NCBI GenBank assembly: GCA_036023115.1
Contig: JAYKKT010000073.1
Span: 18,104,501-18,168,500, forward strand
Origin: Brasenia schreberi
Taxonomy: Eukaryota; Streptophyta; Magnoliopsida; Nymphaeales; Cabombaceae
DNA: 64,000 nucleotides
Reading direction: 5' to 3'
Shown: piece by piece, positions 61,353 to 64,000 of the stretch
Position numbering within the stretch: position 1 is the first letter of the stretch
Layout: every line of letters starts with the position of its first letter
The notes under the pieces: generated by a model
Seen by the model: the letters and a program-made list of their open reading frames with translations, nothing else
Databases searched by the model: none
What the model was told of the DNA's origin: nothing
Position numbers and translations under genes: made by a program

Positions 61353-63999
61353 CAAATGTGAACAAGAGCTGAACCGAACCGAGTTATTCCAACCAAAAGG
61401 AGCCGAACAAAAAGCAGGTCAAAGAGACCGACATTTGAGCCACAAAATCTTACGATAATATTACAAAATCATTAGAGTTCAAAACATCACCGTCTTCGCG
61501 TTTCCTTTCTCCATGGTCTCTGCCTCCCTCCCCTTCGAGTTACAAAAGTAACGGGTGGCCACTTGATAAGGCATATGTTACTCATGAAATCTAGAAAGAA
61601 AGACTCTTGTTCAGATTCCACCAGGTATATTCTTATCTACAAAACAAACGATTTATATAAACTAAAAATTATTTTATCTTTTGTAAAGATTGAAATAATG
61701 AATATCACAGAAATACAAATCTCCCCAAAAAAGTTCTAGGAAAACCGAGGAGGGAAATGTGTAGGCGGGGAAATGTATAAAAGAAAAAAGTGTAAATCAA
61801 AATATATACATAAAAGAACGGAAAGGAAAAACACTCTTCTTTTTTACAAAAACTTTCTCAAAGAAAACCTGAAAGATAATAAGCACCCTAATTTGTTCAT
61901 CATCTGAACAGTCTCTGGTTTGACCTCTCGCTACAACATTGGTATCACAGTGGGACGATCGCTACACAGAAAATACATTGTTTCTCATAAAGGCACACTC
62001 TTTTGTCTCCTGTTAAAGAAACAGATCAGAACAATATGTAAAACGAACTGAAAGAACAGAAGCAGAAAACTAGCTGTTTAGGTCATATTAAAGTAGAATA
62101 AGTCAGTCAAACAAATAGAAGCAAACAAAATAAACAATAAAACAAAGGAAAGGGGACAGAGAACGATTCTCTTCCCTCATCGTTTGACTGTTTCTGTTAT
62201 GAATTTTCTTTCATTTCTCTGGTTATCGTTATCAACATCCCTTTCTAGTATTGATCAACTCAAACAAAGTGAAAAGTCATCTTGTTGATCAAACATACAC
62301 GAAAAAATATACATTAATATAAAATAATAGAAGGATTGAGTAGGAGCAAAGCTTATATGTGAAGATAACAAGTCCAAAAAAAAGGAAACGAGAATCTTTT
62401 AAGGTTGTCAGTAAGCCAGTGGTGGAAGTCAGATGACATATTTGTTCATCTCTTCTAACAAAGATATCGAGAGACAACCTATTAGGGATGAAGAAGGTAG
62501 AAAGAGCTTTGTTCTTTCACGATTCTCCCTTCCTCTCTCTATCTTTCCTCTTCCTCTCGGTCCCTCTAGTTTTTTTTCGTGTTTCTCTCTTTCTCCTTTT
62601 TCTTTCCTTAAAGAGAGTCTTAGGGTTCTTTAAGTAAATTCATCCCTATGGTAAATTTATATAAATGCCCTTCAGACAACTAACAGTGGGGGAAAACCAC
62701 ATGTTTGCCCTCTAATATTTCGAAAATTTACAAAAAGACCCTTGTGATAGTGTTTTTACTGTTTTGCCCTTAATACTTTGTAGAAAAAATTTATAAATTT
62801 ATCCTTATATGACTGTTTTTTTACATGTCTCTATGTAGACTCTAGTCAGTAGGTCAGAATTACCAAATTGTCCTTTAACTTTTGAAAAATCTAAGGTTCT
62901 ATCTTAGTCCTATTATTTATCAAAATTTCCTATTTAATACTTCAAATGTTTTTAGAATTACAATTAGGTTCTTGTATTTATTTGCATGATTGTAGATCTT
63001 ATTTAATAATATTGCTATTAGGTGTCTAGCTAATGAATAGTGTCTATTGCATAATTTTATATTTAAACCTAATTATGAGTTGATTGTTTATAGTTTTTTT
63101 GTTTAAAATTTATAGATCTTCTTTTTGCCTGGTTTGCCAAATTTACTAAAATGTTGAAAGAATATGCGTATCAAAATTACAAAAACCGAAAAACTTAATG
63201 ACCTTAACTTTCAAACATGAAAACATAGAATTTCCTTTGCCTTGACATTAGAAGGCATGAATTATGTTTTGAAAGAAATGATAATCTCTCCTACAGAACA
63301 AGCAACTAATGAGGATAAGTAAAAATATTTAACCTTCCTCAATGATGGCATTTTAGCCAGGATTATCATACTCACTTACATGGAGGATGATCTCCTTAGG
63401 GTAACGAGGAATGCAAAACTACAAAGAAACTGTTTGAATCCATAACTATTAAATATGATACAACCGCAAAGCTACATGTTCAGTTACTCCTTCTGAAATA
63501 TAATTTATATAAAATGAAAGTAGGAGATAATGTGATTGAACATTTAAATCAAATGTTAGTTATGACAAGGGATTTGGCAATAGCTAACTCAGTCAAGGAT
63601 AGGCCTTCCCAACTTATTCTACCATCAAGGCCAATGATTGACAATAATTGCCCCAAATACATCTTATAATTTTCATCGTATTGCGTTCCCCAAACAACAA
63701 CTCTTCTCAAAACAAAAAGTGTTGGGTTGGAATAAATCACATTCTAAGGATTCTTGTAGTTCCAAAGTATTCAACTACAGAAGAACCAGGAATGGGGAGC
63801 TCTCCTCCTTTTTCCGCCTACCTCTTTGATCTTGTCTTAAGAATGTTAGTTTTAAGAATGAGTGATTGCCCTTCTCTTAATTCCTTATTTGCTGCAGATT
63901 TCAATAATTCTAAATAGCCCACCTCTTTCGTTGAACATGGTAACCACGACTCTTAGGTTGGGACCTGACTTTTCTCTTTTGAAACTTCCTCTGAAACTT
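61353..63999 (+). mobile_element. Copia-like LTR retrotransposon, left part (runs off the window)
   Basis: ATTGGTATCACAGTGGGACG at about 61938 resembles the tRNA-Met primer-binding site of plant LTR elements (TGGTATCAGAGC), so an LTR may end just before it; its left border is not defined. Gag-like coding follows at about 63415-63650 (TKKLFESITIKYDTTAKLHV, then DNVIEHLNQMLVMTRDL), with frame breaks after it. The leader between them (62000-63300) has no gene. Protease and RT would lie outside. Confidence 0.5.
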
Positions 64000-64000
64000 G

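Overview
The window is nuclear DNA from a flowering plant. It has intron-rich genes of plant-specific families, long (CT)n/(TA)n microsatellites, and many plant transposable elements (RTE-type LINEs, Copia fragments, hAT-like MITEs, tRNA-derived SINEs). The B-class MADS gene ends in the paleoAP3 motif, which fits a non-core-eudicot angiosperm (early-diverging lineage, magnoliid, monocot or basal eudicot). TM6 genes of core eudicots also keep that motif, so the lineage is not settled.

Layout. 1-5540 (+): 3' part of an FG-GAP-repeat membrane protein gene. One intron is filled by a 3.35-kb antisense RTE LINE with target-site duplications. 5.5-14.4 kb: gene-poor repeats. 14426-15879 (-): a complete seven-exon APETALA3-like gene, assembled here from splice sites. 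15.9-24.8 kb: repeats, microsatellites and MITEs. 24865-26124 (+): intact single-exon secreted leucine-rich-repeat protein. 28-42.5 kb: a run of damaged genes (DETOXIFICATION/MATE 5' end, xylulose kinase 3' half, alpha-expansin with a frameshift, orphan last exon of a class III peroxidase), mixed with Copia and RTE fragments. 42.5-49.9 kb: repeats. 49900-55476 or 55512 (-): complete ten-exon FZR/CCS52 (CDH1-type APC/C activator) gene with one GC-AG intron. 58653-60095 (+): GRAS gene of the SCL8 type whose 3' third is replaced by repeats. 61.9-64 kb: start of a Copia-like retrotransposon that runs off the window.

The intact genes (cell-cycle activator, floral homeotic factor, LRR protein, FG-GAP protein) share no pathway; this is an ordinary plant neighbourhood shaped by transposition. 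The most unusual signal is a series of extremely short RTE insertions (25-51 bp). These are only the 3' tail of the LINE, four of them are bracketed by direct repeats of 10-17 bp, and one is nested inside the full-length LINE. Also notable are a foldback MITE family sitting beside (TA)n microsatellites, and a hAT-type MITE family with 8-bp duplications.
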